The notes under the pieces were generated by a model. The model was given only the letters and a program-made list of their open reading frames with translations. It was not told the origin of the DNA and ran no database searches. A stretch of 64,000 nucleotides of DNA from Sitta carolinensis (lineage: Eukaryota > Chordata > Aves > Passeriformes > Sittidae), in contig CM063284.1 of assembly GCA_032173965.1 (NCBI GenBank), forward strand, positions 115,852,410 to 115,916,409, in the 5' to 3' direction. How positions within the stretch are numbered: position 1 is the first letter of the stretch; each line of letters opens with the position of its first letter. Shown piece after piece: positions 1 to 11,682 of this stretch. Both the position numbers and the translations under genes were made by a program.

Positions 1-2352
1 GAGCCCTAGGGCTCTACAACTCACATTTAACCTACTTACATGAAAAAGGAACTGCTTTGGTTAAGAATAAACTTCCACAAGCTCAGGTTCAAACCAAACA
101 TGCCAGCATATTAGTGAGGAAATGAAACAGCAAATAGTAACTCCTTTCATACTTGTAAAAGAATACTGTATTTATTTAAACGCTTTGGCAGAAATTCTTA
201 TTTTAATTAAATTGCATTTAGTGCAATAACATTTTCATAATTAAGAAAAAATAACCAATCCATTTTAAAGACCTATGAAAAGCACAGCAACCTAAAATAT
301 ATGGAGAAAACATGTAATTGTGAAAATAAATCTGTCTGACTAACATGGGACATAAGTCAGGAAAAAAACAATGGTCTGTTTTTTATGCTGGGCAAGCCTA
401 TGCAATGCAGCCACAGTAACTCAAAGAAATTAACTTCTTTCTTTTTGGAAGTCATTGTAACCCATACACAGTTTACAACTGTGGTTGTATTGGAAGTATT
501 TTTTTTCCTTCTAAACAAAATTTCTTGTTGCCATCACACATGCTTTTTCTTTGTGTCCACATATCAACAAAAGTGCTGGACTGTACTTTAGAAAATAAGA
601 TTTTATTTATTTCATTCTGCTCTTCAAAGTGTAAAGAGAAAGAAGGGAAAGACTTTCTCGGAAGACCCCTGTCACTGGCCATTATATCACAGAAATCAAA
701 GACTGTCTATGAAGGTTTTCTCTTAGCACTCTGTGTGGCAATGAGGTCAGAGACAGGGAAATGGTTTCACTGTGAACATGAAGGTGACGACATACGTTTA
801 AAATAATAGAAGTGGCTAAAAACAGAACAGAACAAAAAGCTAATTATCCTTCCATGAAATGGTCATGATCATTCAATCCATGTGCTGGCAAGCTACCTTA
901 GTTTAAAACCTATGCCTACATTCCTGAAGTCCTCATCATAGGGATAAAATATATCAGATCAGTTTTAGGCATGTGTCATTGATTAGTTTTAATACTTATT
1001 AAGAACACTTTGGAACGGAAAAAATTACACAGTCTACAGTAACACTTTCTATTTTACATGTGCACCATCCAACTGCTTTATCATTTCAATCTCATCCTTC
1101 ATCAGGTCATTCAAATATACATTTATTTGGAGACAATAGTGCAGCTGCTGCTTGTTTGCACTGTTTCTAGAGTTACTCAGCAATTTAACTAGTTCACTGC
1201 TTGCAGAAGGGAAGAAAAGGCACAGCAAAACTTCAGGAAACAGAGGCACAAAAGCCAATGTCTTCAGTTTCATCAGTCAAAGCCTAGTTAATTTGCTCAC
1301 CATTATCCCAGCTCCTCAGGCAAGCTGGTCAGACATCCTTATTCTGAGGACTGGAAATTCATTCACCAGGAGTTGATAACCATTTGCCCTTACACCAATA
1401 TTGTCCTTTCACTTAAATTGCTCTTTCCCATCTCTAGAGTTTTTTCTCCCTCAGATAGTTATGACTGAAATAATCTCCTCCCTCATCCTTCTTTTGTAGC
1501 AGTCTAAAACTGAGATGTTTCATGTGCCAGGTTCAGTCTAAATACGGTAGCACCTTAGCCACTTTCTTTGCAGGGTACACTGCCTTGCTCAGGAACATGT
1601 CCCCTGCTCTTGGGGTTTGGATTAAAGCACCCTTGTTAGACACAGCTGTGAACATAAAAATAGACAGTTTGTTCCCTTTACAGTAATCTGTTCCTTCCCA
1701 TGATCATCCTAACAGACCTTCTCTATACTTGTTTCATACAAAATTTGTCTCACTTGAATACGGGTGATCAGACACAGGTGATCACGCCAGTGTCTAACAC
1801 AGCAGCTTACCCATCTCCACCAGAAATCTTTCCCCAGACACATCTGTGGATGTTTGTCATGGCTCATGCTGGCAGTTATCCTTCAGCAGGTGGCCTGCTC
1901 CTCTCTCTACTCCCTGCAGCCAGCTCTGGACCCACCCTTCCACCACACCCGGGACTCTCCATCCTTTAGGGCCACACACCTCTTCTTGATATGCTGCGAC
2001 TTTTTGTAGCAATGCTGCCTCTTCATTTTTGGTTATCAGCAAAATTAAGGCATTCTTATTTGTATGACTCATCATAGCATTCAACAAGAAAACATTAAAT
2101 AAGATCTCAAAATCAATACAACAGGTCCTGTGATTTCTTTCACCAGTACTTTCAGAATCCTATTGACTTGATTGCAGTACCTTTACCTCTCTTAAGATTA
2201 TTTTCCACCGCAGTATATATCCATACTCCTCTCCCCAGCTACTCAACATTATTTTTCTTGACTGAATATAACATTTTCTGTTCAAGTGTTGAGACGCTTA
2301 TAAGCAATTTCTACTTTCTACCCATCTGTACTGCACAGCTGCTAAAATTTTT
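1..2352 (-). other. TOX: TOX intron 1, distal part
   Basis: This is AT-rich intronic sequence without recognisable repeats or exons of known genes. The only item of note is an open frame on the TOX sense strand at 1273-1049 that is preceded, within it, by an acceptor-like TTCTTCCCTTCTGCAAGCAG at about 1205-1224. It is described under findings and not called as a gene. Confidence 0.6.
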
Positions 2353-2720
2353 CCTTGTTCTGTTTTTATTTATAAAGTTGGAAAACCTTGACTCTTGGTC
2401 TTCATAGCATTTGCCAAGCCTAACAAGTTTTATTTTGTAACCATTTTCTCCTTCCTAACAAGACTTCAATCCTTACTACTTGTCCTAGTGGCATTAGTCT
2501 TCTTGGGCTGGTTTGGGAAAGGCTTAGAGTGGAAGCCTTGTTCTGTTTTTATTTATAAAGTTGGAAAACCTTGACTCTTGGTCTTCATAGCATTTGCCAA
2601 GCCTAACAAGTTTTATTTTGTAACCATTTTCTCCTTCCTAACAAGACTTCAATCCTTACTACTTGTCCTAGTGGCATTAGTCTTCTTGGGCTGGTTTGGG
2701 AAAGGCTTAGAGTGGAAGCC
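2353..2720. repeat. Perfect 183-bp tandem duplication
   Basis: Copy one runs 2355-2537 and copy two 2538-2720. I found no difference between them when reading base by base. Two bases (CC) are shared at the junction, so 2353-2537 matches 2536-2720. The unit has no resemblance to a known repeat family that I recognise. Its right end abuts the truncated start of a CR1 element. Perfect identity means the duplication is recent, polymorphic or an assembly artefact. Confidence 0.95.
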
Positions 2721-3133
2721 GTAAAAGGAGTGGCTGAGGTCACTTGTTCTATTCAGCCTGGAGAAGAGAACACTGAGGCAAGACCTTGTAGCAGTCTACA
2801 GCTCCTTGTGAGGAGACAAGACGGGCCCTGGCACTGATCTCTTCTCTGTGGTGATCAGTGACAGGGCCCAAGGGAATGGCCTGATATTGTGTCAGGGAAG
2901 GTTTAGGCTGGACATCAGAAAAAGGTTCTTTATCCAGAGGGTGGCTGGACACTAGAACAAGCTTCCCAGGGAAGTGGTCAAAGCCCCAAGCCTGACAGAG
3001 TTCAAGAAGCATTTGGACAATGCTCTCAAGCACATGGTGTGACTCTTGGGGATGGGGCTGTGCAGGGCCAGGAGCTGGACTTGATCCTTGTGGGCCCCTT
3101 CCAATTCAGGATATTCTACGATTCCATGATTCC
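2721..3133 (+). mobile_element. CR1 non-LTR retroposon, 5'-truncated 3' end
   Basis: The sequence matches the 3' end of avian CR1: the end of the reverse-transcriptase ORF (ATTCAGCCTGGAGAAGAG and CCAGTGACAGG-like words), then the 3' UTR. It ends in a tail of ATTCTACG-ATTCCATG-ATTCC, the degenerate CR1 octamer. It is severely 5'-truncated, as most CR1 copies are. From memory it is closest to the CR1-J/E group. It carries substitutions and internal stops, so it is inactive. It is antisense to TOX. Confidence 0.93.
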
Positions 3134-5531
3134 TCAGTCAGGCACAGAGTTCTGAGAACTTAAAAAATGTTTTTAGCTTCTGCTTTAGAAAAAAAGATCA
3201 ACGTCTGCATCTTTGACTGCAAAAATGTCCCAGTTTCTCTTTCATTTAAGTTTTCAATTTACAGGTCTTTATTTTGAGAAGTGTTTTAAAGACACTACAA
3301 AAGACTATCTTTCTCTTATCAAAATGAGAAATGAGAACTCCTGTCTCCACATACTTCTCTTATTCAAATAAATCCTTGTAACAACACAGTATTTCTTTCT
3401 TTAGAAAAAAAGTCAAGCAATCCAATTTACCAGCTTATAACTGCTCAACATACTGCTTAGTTTTCTGATTCTCTGGATTTTCCTTATTGCTCCTGGCTGC
3501 AATTGTTCTCTAACCATGGTTTGATTTCTTTTCTTATCAATTTTATAATTTCCAAACTGGAAAAATTAAATTCAGGAATAAGACTTGAAAATCAGTGTAC
3601 GGAGGTACATTAGGTATATGTATATTACACCGGTTCACTGGGATTTTCAAAGTTTCCTTAAGAAAAAAAAAAATCTTTTTCTGATGTCTCAATTAAATTT
3701 GACTCGATCTGTGATCATCTAGTCAACACTGCTGTTCTATTGAAACGTCGTCTTTGAGTTTCTTCCCCAGACCACGTCAGGGATCTATGGCAGACTGACA
3801 GCATTACCTGACGCAAAATGAACCCCGATTTTAGCTCCTATGGTGCCAAATGCATTAATTCTTTTCAAGGAGGAGCACCCAAATGCACACCATGCCTTTC
3901 TCAGATGTTGGTGGAGATCATCTAGAAGGCTGTAGCTTACAGTTTCCTATCTTGTGCAATTTCTAGCTGTTTCTGGCTCCCAGCCCCTCTATTATCTCAG
4001 TCTTGCTTTCTAGAGATAGTATATCAAAAAATTGCTGCAGAGAAGATATCTTTTGACTGTTCATTTCTCTTCTTTATTTCCAGTACACCAAGTCCCTATC
4101 TTAGTTTTATTTTTTCCCCATTATTAGATTTCTTCCTCTGCTTTGCTAGGGGGTCATTCTTTGCAGCCAGAAAATCTGGTCCCACCAGATACTTTTGCCC
4201 ATTAGACACTTGCAGATCTGGAGATGCTCATGCAACTTAACTGTCTCCCTTCTTTTTTTCATGACCTCTTCACATCCTCATCTGAACTGCCATGCACTCA
4301 GGCACACACTTTCATTCCTCATCTCTTTTCTTTCATAGGTTTTACAAAAAGGAGTTTTCATTCCTTTGCACCTTACTTTTCAGAATGCTATGTTTAATTT
4401 ATTCACTGTTAAACTAAAATATGCCTCAATATTCAAATGTTCAGACAGAGGAATATTTTAAGTAGCCAATACAACCATCTGATATTTTTCTGATGTGTTT
4501 CAGATATTGAAATGTATAGTATAAATTACAAAGAAAATCTAATTACACAAATTCTCATAGAGAATGAAATATGATTGCATAAGGTCTCTTAATGCCTGAA
4601 TGAGCATACTTCAGAGTCTCTGTAAAGCAAGTTGCCTTACATTTCTATCCAGAAAAATAATGTGCTTAGTTGCTTTATTTATTTGAATTATTGCTATATT
4701 AAAGTAAATAATGTAATGTCAAATGTCTATTTAATATAGAAACCAGAAACAATTTCTAAAATGTGGTTTTCCTCAACAGGTATGCACTTAGCAAACTAAA
4801 ATTAGGACTTTGGTTAATTAAATTACCATGTGTTAAAGAAAAAAAATGTAGCTCATATACCGCATGTGAAAAAAAAACAAAAAAGCACAGTGGAAAATCA
4901 TTAAGACAACTTCCACATAAAGCCTTTTCCTTTAATTTTTAAAATGTTTTCTTTAATGAAATTTTCTTCTGAACATTGGCCGGTTCGTAGTATCAGATCC
5001 TGACTGATTCACTCCAGCAGTATTTTGTTTTCAGCTCTGGCAGTTTGCAATTCAATCCCTACTGCTTGGCAAGATGGAGGCTCTCACGTTTGCACAATTT
5101 AGAATCCGGCACTTTGCGGCCAATTGCCCAGATGTAACATAGGCTCAAGTGTGCTTTTTTACAGAAAGCACAATAAAAGATAAACCTCCTTATGCCCTGA
5201 GAATGGATAGTCTCAACTGCTCTTGGGGGCTCAGAGACTGAGTCATGGGGCATAAGGCACTCCCTGTCCCATGGCAATGTGCTTGGCAGAAGGGTCCTAG
5301 AGCCCCCTGGATGTGAAGTGTCCCAGGCATCTTGCAAGAGGAAGAGCTGGAGTCACAGCTGATTCTGGTTTGGAGCATCTAAGGCCTCTACACCATTAGC
5401 TACCACTATAACATAAATGAGATCAGGAGAGACACCAGCTGACAAGAACATACCACATTCCTTTTTTCAAGTCAGAAAAAGTGCTGCAAATATTTCATGG
5501 CATATTTAGGACATTATTAATTTTTCATTTT

Positions 5532-5553
5532 CTATCAAGGCATTCCTTGATAG
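5532..5553. repeat. Inverted repeat, 9-bp arms
   Basis: CTATCAAGG and CCTTGATAG are exact reverse complements separated by CATT. It is not followed by a U-run and no function is suggested by its intronic position. Confidence 0.6.
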
Positions 5554-6592
5554 GGAAGTGAAGAAAATCATTAATTTACAGACAGCAACTGATGTGCTTC
5601 TCTTACATATTGCATTTTGAGCCTAGATATCGTGCTGACAGTACAACTGTAATATGAAAAAAACGAGAGGGAAGTATTCATGGAAAAATTGTTTCTATCA
5701 ACATTCTGACATTTTATTATATCCCCCATTTCTGTTAATTGTACCAAGGAAGCAGACACAAAATTACATGCACTATGGTTACGTGTGACCCTGGGAAGTC
5801 AACTGCCTCTCTGTAGCAGCAAGAAATACCTAACTATGGACATAAATAAGAAAGTACAGTTCGGGAGAAGTGATGATGAATAAGCCCATCAAGGAGAACA
5901 AAAGTCCAGAAGAAACTCACAGATCTGATCAGTTTAATCTTGGGTATAACTGCAAATAGGCAAAGGCAAATTTTTGCCGTGTACAACAAAATAGAAAATA
6001 AAGTGTGCTCCAGTGTGCATCTCAGTGCAGGCCCTCAAACGTGTCCTGACTTCAAGACAGAAAGACAGATGAGTGTGGCCAACTCCCAGATCATGCAATG
6101 AACTGGTAGGGAAAACTACAGAAAAGAGGGGAGTGAATCTTCCATCAGGTCCCTAAAGTATGAATCAGGTCTTTGGGCCATCCTTAGATGCTCTCTCTCT
6201 TCTCTAGCATGTGGAGGCACAAAACAGCTTGTAGTGATCTTGTCACTGGATCACCAGCTTATATGTTCAGAATGACACCTCTCCCAAACTCCAGGCAAAC
6301 TAAAAACAGAACAAAAATGGAAGTATTCAATGTAAGTTTTCACCCTCAAACATTGGTGGCCAGTAAAAAGTATCTAGATGTGTATAGTTTCAGTCAAGAT
6401 GCAACATTCTTATGAAAAACAGTCATGTCAAAATGCACAGGAAAAAAATAATGAAATAACAACTACACAATTTAAATTCATTCTGTAGTGCAAAACAAGG
6501 ACAAAATTATTCCTAAGCCACCTGCAAACTGGAATAACGTGGAAAATTGCTTCTGCACCAAAAAGCTTTTGGGATGTTTTGAAAAAATATGT

Positions 6593-6611
6593 AATCTCTC
6601 TCTCTCTCTCT
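6593..6611. repeat. (CT)n microsatellite
   Basis: About nine CT units form an uninterrupted dinucleotide repeat in TOX intron 1. It is polypurine GA on the TOX sense strand. Confidence 0.8.
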
Positions 6612-8764
6612 ACAAGCCTCTATATTACTTCCTTAGTCACTTCTAGCCACAACAGAACAATGTGAAACTAAAACAGTAGGCTATATTGCTGAACAAAGAG
6701 TCATTTTAAACATAGGTTATTTCAGAAAAAAGGCATGATCAAGAACTGGATATGTACTGACCTACTTGGTGCTGAAAGAATAAAAGTTAAAAAATATAGA
6801 CTTTATCTTCAATGTGATGCTTTCTCCTACACTATTCAAAGTGACTACATCTACAATATAGAGCTCATACTTAATCCATGAGGCTATTCAGCATAATCTA
6901 TCCAATACCTTGGGCTATCAACTCTGTCCAGCTGGTCATTAATCCCCAGGAAATAATCTGCACCTCAATTGTTACTGCTTAATTAAATGTAGCGATCCAT
7001 CTGACATACAGAATAAGGATAGAAAGAAAACCTAATAGAAGTTGACTCCTCCAGAATTGGAACTCACTACCTTTCCCTTGTAGACCTAATGTAACACAAT
7101 GTTTGGTTACAGTTTATATGGGTTTCTGTATATTAAATTACTACGGAGAGGCCTCTTATTGAATGCAGCATAAATATACGTCAGTACACAAATTTAACCA
7201 AGAAAACATAACAAAGGTCGGATAACCCTGCCCTTCTTTTAGTATCCATTCTTAATTTTTAAGTTCCTGAAAACAAGATCTGCTTGCTCATTTGGATCTG
7301 CAGTATGCATACTATGCCTACTCTTGGCAAAACCCTGTGATTGATAGGCTTCTAGAATTACCAGCAAAGTTTGTACAGCTTGGCAAGACAGCTCAGAGCA
7401 GGTTTTCTCTTAACAGTGAAAGAAAACAATGCCTTTTTATTTCAGAAAAATATGTGAACATGTACACTCGTCACGGAGATGAAGAACTACTTGACTTACT
7501 GTACTGTCTCTTTAATATAAAGAAGATAACATCTGTACATTAGATCTTTCTCCAAAATTAAAAGAAATAATGATTCACATGTTTTCAGACTTATCATAAC
7601 TATGTAAATCACAAAGTTTAGTATATCAAAGCTGATTCTGTAATGACTGTAGATGTTCTGCTAACTTTGCTTGTATCATCACCATAACTCTCAACTCAGT
7701 ATTTCATTATTCACTCATCTTAGGAAATAATCTTTGACTGTCAAGCAGCAGCAGATAAAAGCAAACATTTCAAATTGTAAAACATGACTGAGATAAATGA
7801 AAAGAAGTGGGCTCAACCACACAGTGAACACAAGCTAAAAGGTACAAAATGAGACAGGGATCCATTGCTGACCTGCTACCTGAAGATACGGCTGATACGG
7901 CACCAAGCTCAGAACTGAATGCAGAAGTCCCTTCTCGAGCCATGGGTCAGACAGAAACAGAGAAAAATAGACCCACATTTACTTCTCAGACCTGATGGGG
8001 GGCCCTGTTAAGGTATGAAAAGACAAATCTGTCTGCCAGGCCACCCACTCACCAGCTTTGTTTTTAGTAAGACTATTCACAAGGAGAAGGTCTACAGAAG
8101 TGTCAGTGACAGGTGATAGCGATAGGTGTTCAACTATCTAGCCTAGGGAATTCAAGATCTACAACTATTATCATCTGTGTTATAGGCAAGATCTACTCTT
8201 ACTTCTTCCTTACAAACCAGAGTACAATTCAATCTTTGGAGTGCATGTCTCGATTCTTGCTCTTCTTCAGTTTCTAGAACTACTCATAGTCCTTTCAAAT
8301 GCATGAAGTATAAGAAAATATTTCATGATTGTTCAAAATTCTTTTAGAGCGTTCTTATATAACAGACCTACTTTTTTTTTTTTCCATTTCAAATGAGCAG
8401 CCCCTTTCTAGTTCTTATTCTGGATGTTGTTCTCAATTATAATGTTGTTTGCACTGTCATTAATAAAGGATGAAGCACTATAATTATTTCATTTTCTTTT
8501 CCTATGTTATTCTCTGTTAAATAGTCACTAGCAAATTCAAAACTCATACATTTTGTCAGAAACTATGTTCTACTATAGTTGAAAATTACTCAAAGTTAAG
8601 TACTTATATTAATGAGAACTGATTCATAGAATTCACCTCAACTGACAGTCTCACACTGGAAAACACCATCAGGGTATAAGTAATTTTCCTAGAGAAAATG
8701 AAAAAGTAGTCTGAAGTAGGCCTCAGACTCCTGTTTAAAAGATTGAAGAGTTATGGTTTAAATA

Positions 8765-9079
8765 GTTGGCCTCCTGGCTGCCAGGGCACTGCATACTCAC
8801 ATTCAACTTGACATCTACCAGGACCCCCAGGTCCCATTCCTCCGGGCCGCTCCTTCTCAGTCTGTCCATACAACCAAGGTAGCCCCATTTCCAGTGCAGG
8901 ATCTGACACTTGCCCTTTTAAAATTTCATACAGCTGGTGATTGCCCAGCCCTCTAACTTGTGGAGGTCTCTCTGTAGAGTTTCCTTGGATTTGAGGTAGT
9001 CAACATCTTTTTCTATCATCTGCAAACTTGCTTAGTATCCCTTCCAGGCCTGCATCCAAGTTGTTTATGAAGAGGGCCA
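8765..9079 (-). mobile_element. CR1 reverse-transcriptase fragment, inverted 5' segment
   Basis: Read on the minus strand, this fragment translates in part as LFINNLDAG, LEGILSKFADD, KLEGWAI, KGKCQILH and DLGVLVD. These correspond to the CR1 reverse-transcriptase C-terminal region (FINDLDEG, LSKFADDTKLGG, KGKCKVLHLG, DLGVLVD). The FADD motif is the catalytic Asp-Asp box of the family. Frameshifts and stops make it non-functional. Its left edge ends at a QCPGSQEAN segment equivalent to CR1 QCALAAKKAN, exactly where the adjacent plus-strand CR1 segment takes up the reading. Confidence 0.88.
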
Positions 9080-9655
9080 GACATATCTTTGGGTGCTTGA
9101 AGCAACACACTGCCTGCTGGTTGTGGGAGGTGATTGTCCTGTTTTACTCCAAACTGCTGTGGCCTCCCCTCAAGTCCTGTGCACAGTTTTGGGTGCCACA
9201 ATACAAGAAAGATGTAAAGCTATTAGAAAACATCCAAATGAAGGATATGGAGATGGTGAAGGTCATAGATGGGAAGCCATATCAAAAGTAGCTGAGATCC
9301 AGGCTTATTCAACCTGGAGAAAAAACACTGATGGGAGACCTCACTACAGTCTACAACTTCCTCACAAGAGGAGAAGTAGGGGCAGGCACTGATCTCATCT
9401 CTCTGGTGACCAGTGACAGGACCTGAATGAATGGCATGAAGCTATATCAGGGAGATCTAGGTTCAGTGTTTGTTAAAGATTTTTCTTCCAGAAGGTTCCT
9501 CAGGGAAGCGTCACAGAACCATCCTGCTAGAGTTCAGGAAGTGTTTGGACAATGCTCTGGGTCACATGGTGTGATTCTTGGAGTTGTCCCATGCTGGGCT
9601 AGGAATTGGACTTCTATCATCCCTGCAGTCTTTTCCAACTTTGACACATTGTGAG
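9080..9655 (+). mobile_element. CR1 3' segment (end of reverse transcriptase plus 3' UTR)
   Basis: Plus-strand words FGCLKQ, EVIVLFYS and QFWVPQYKKDVKLLENIQ match the CR1 end-of-ORF2 region (LGCIRQ, EVILPLYS, QFWAPQYKKD). The CR1 3' UTR follows, with the same block order as the copy at 2721-3133, including AGTTCAGGAAGTGTTTGGAC and CACATGGTGTGATTCTTGG. The octamer tail is badly decayed. Together with 8765-9079 this looks like one insertion with an inverted 5' part. Open frames across 9028-9654 are only traces of this element. Confidence 0.9.
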
Positions 9656-11658
9656 TAACAGCTTACCATCAGGCAAATGGCTCCTAAGGATGCTCTTTTC
9701 CCCTTCATGGGTTCAAAACACTATGTGTTCAGATTAAAACATTACCAGACCTGATGTAACTTAATATTGCTATTTACTATAACAAAACTCTGTGATACAG
9801 CAACTAGTTGAAGGCTGTATTTAAAGTGGGAAATTTAGAAATCCCTTAAAGGGTGAGATAGAATGGTCCAATCTTCTGCAAAAGTAAGACATCCCAGTTT
9901 CATCTGTCTTTCATGCTACATTAACTTCATCTGTGAATAATTTAAGTAGAACATAATTTTTCAGGTGATAAATAAATTACACTATGTTTTCATATTCTCA
10001 AACTTTCTATCCAGACATCATTTGCTACCAAATGAACTTCTGGACTTATTGCCCATCTCCTCAATGCATTTTTAAACTGTATGCCTACCTGCAGGCCTGA
10101 ATGCTTACAAGTTCAGTCACAAACTCAAGCTCCTAATATTTAAATGGCCACTTTGGAGATGCAATCTCTCTTCCCTGACTTCCAAGTATTCTTGAAGACA
10201 TAGTTAAATGATGAAAGACAGGTGGCATGAAATGTAGGCCAACGGGGAATGTAATGATGCCCACATAGTGTCAGCTCATCAGTTTCCTCACCAGTCTGGG
10301 GGATGCCATGTTTGTTTTTCACATAGCAAAATAAGAGAGAAATTTACTTTTTTTCTTTTTTTTCTTTGAGGGACAATGTAGTAACGTTCAAAAAAATTTG
10401 TAAGATTTTTACAAAACAGGTGCACAACCCAAAATTATACTTCTTTATATTTTCAAAATTAATAGGTATCAAGCAGGAGTGTCCTTTTATCAGTTCATGA
10501 TGATGGTTTAATGCTTGACCAGTTTAACATAAATAAATAAATAATGTGTTGTTACCCTGCTTGTTTGCAAACCCAAGGCAATAACAGCTTTTGCTGAGGT
10601 GAAATAAATCTTTGTTACTGAAGTACTGTAAAGCACAACATATTAAAGATCCAATCAATCCACCTCTCACAGCAGCCTGTAGCAGTATTTCAACTGATTT
10701 CAATGAGAGCTGTGTCAGTCTCTAAGAAACCTTTGCGCATGCTCTCTGCTAACCCTCCTCCCCACCCAAACGAAAAACACTGAACTCTGCTCTGTCTTCT
10801 GGTTCAACATCATGTCTTTCCCCTCCCTCCTTCTGCTGTAATAAATATTCCTTCTCTATCCCTGTTACTGACAATAATGTAGGTGAACTCTGCACCACAT
10901 ACATCTGTCATTATTAATGACCACAGTGGAGAGAAACGATAGCTCACTCTTAGAAACCAAAAGTGCAAAATGCTTCAGAATTTTCCATTCACATTTTCTT
11001 TTTTAAGCTTATTCGCTTGGTGACTTTCCAAAGTCGTAAGAATGACTCGAACAAGAAAAATATCTCAGTGTTTAACCTTTGCATAGAAAATTGTTTGTTT
11101 AAACAGAGGGCACTTGTTACTTGGAAAGTCTCATTTGCTTATAATAATGCTATACACAGTATTTTACAGAAAACAGTAATACAACAAGATGACTTAGTTG
11201 ATGGTAAATAATTTTGTTCCTAGCAGCATTACATTTGTTTCAAACAGAAGGCCTTAACTGGGATTGTTTTCTTTGCCATTCATTTCTCTACCAACGTTAC
11301 TAAACTAGAAAGTACAAGACAGGATCCGAACTAATCGTGAACAGTGTTGCCAAAATGGCTGTGACCATAGACTCATACTGTACTCTGAATTCTTTCAGAA
11401 AGGCTGCCCTGATAATAGCACTTTACTGGGACTGAATGTAAAGACTAGTTCTTTACAGGCAGCTGATGAAATCTTGAATATTTTTTTCTCTTGAGACAAG
11501 AAATAAAATTTGAGAAGCTACAGCAGTTTAAACTGTATTGCTGCGTAAGTCTTTGTCCCTAACATAATGACCTGCTCAGCATGCCAGGTGCTGTCAATGT
11601 CGAAAACACATTGCATAAAGGTGCTGCACGGGAGGGACAAAACATTTGTCTCTAGTAA

Positions 11659-11682
11659 ATTTAGTGTTTGGAAACACTAAAT
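11659..11682. repeat. 24-bp dyad with 11-bp perfect arms
   Basis: ATTTAGTGTTT and AAACACTAAAT are exact reverse complements separated only by GG. This is the longest tight palindrome in the intron apart from the GT/CA tract. Such a dyad could bind a dimeric factor or form a cruciform. No function is known to me. Confidence 0.75.

Larger units (their letters stand above)
3134..8764 (-). other. TOX: TOX intron 1, AT-rich, no gene
   Basis: No exon or interspersed repeat is recognised here. Small items are a 9-bp-arm hairpin at 5532-5553, a (CT)n run at about 6593-6611 and short A/T runs. An open frame of 92 codons on the minus strand (5337-5059) has no features I recognise and is treated as chance. 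Confidence 0.5.

Noticed and set aside
2749..3033. 94-codon minus-strand frame
   Set aside because: It is the antisense of the CR1 3' end.
9028..9392. Host gene at overlapping plus-strand frames
   Set aside because: The residues match the CR1 reverse-transcriptase end; this is a decayed retroposon.
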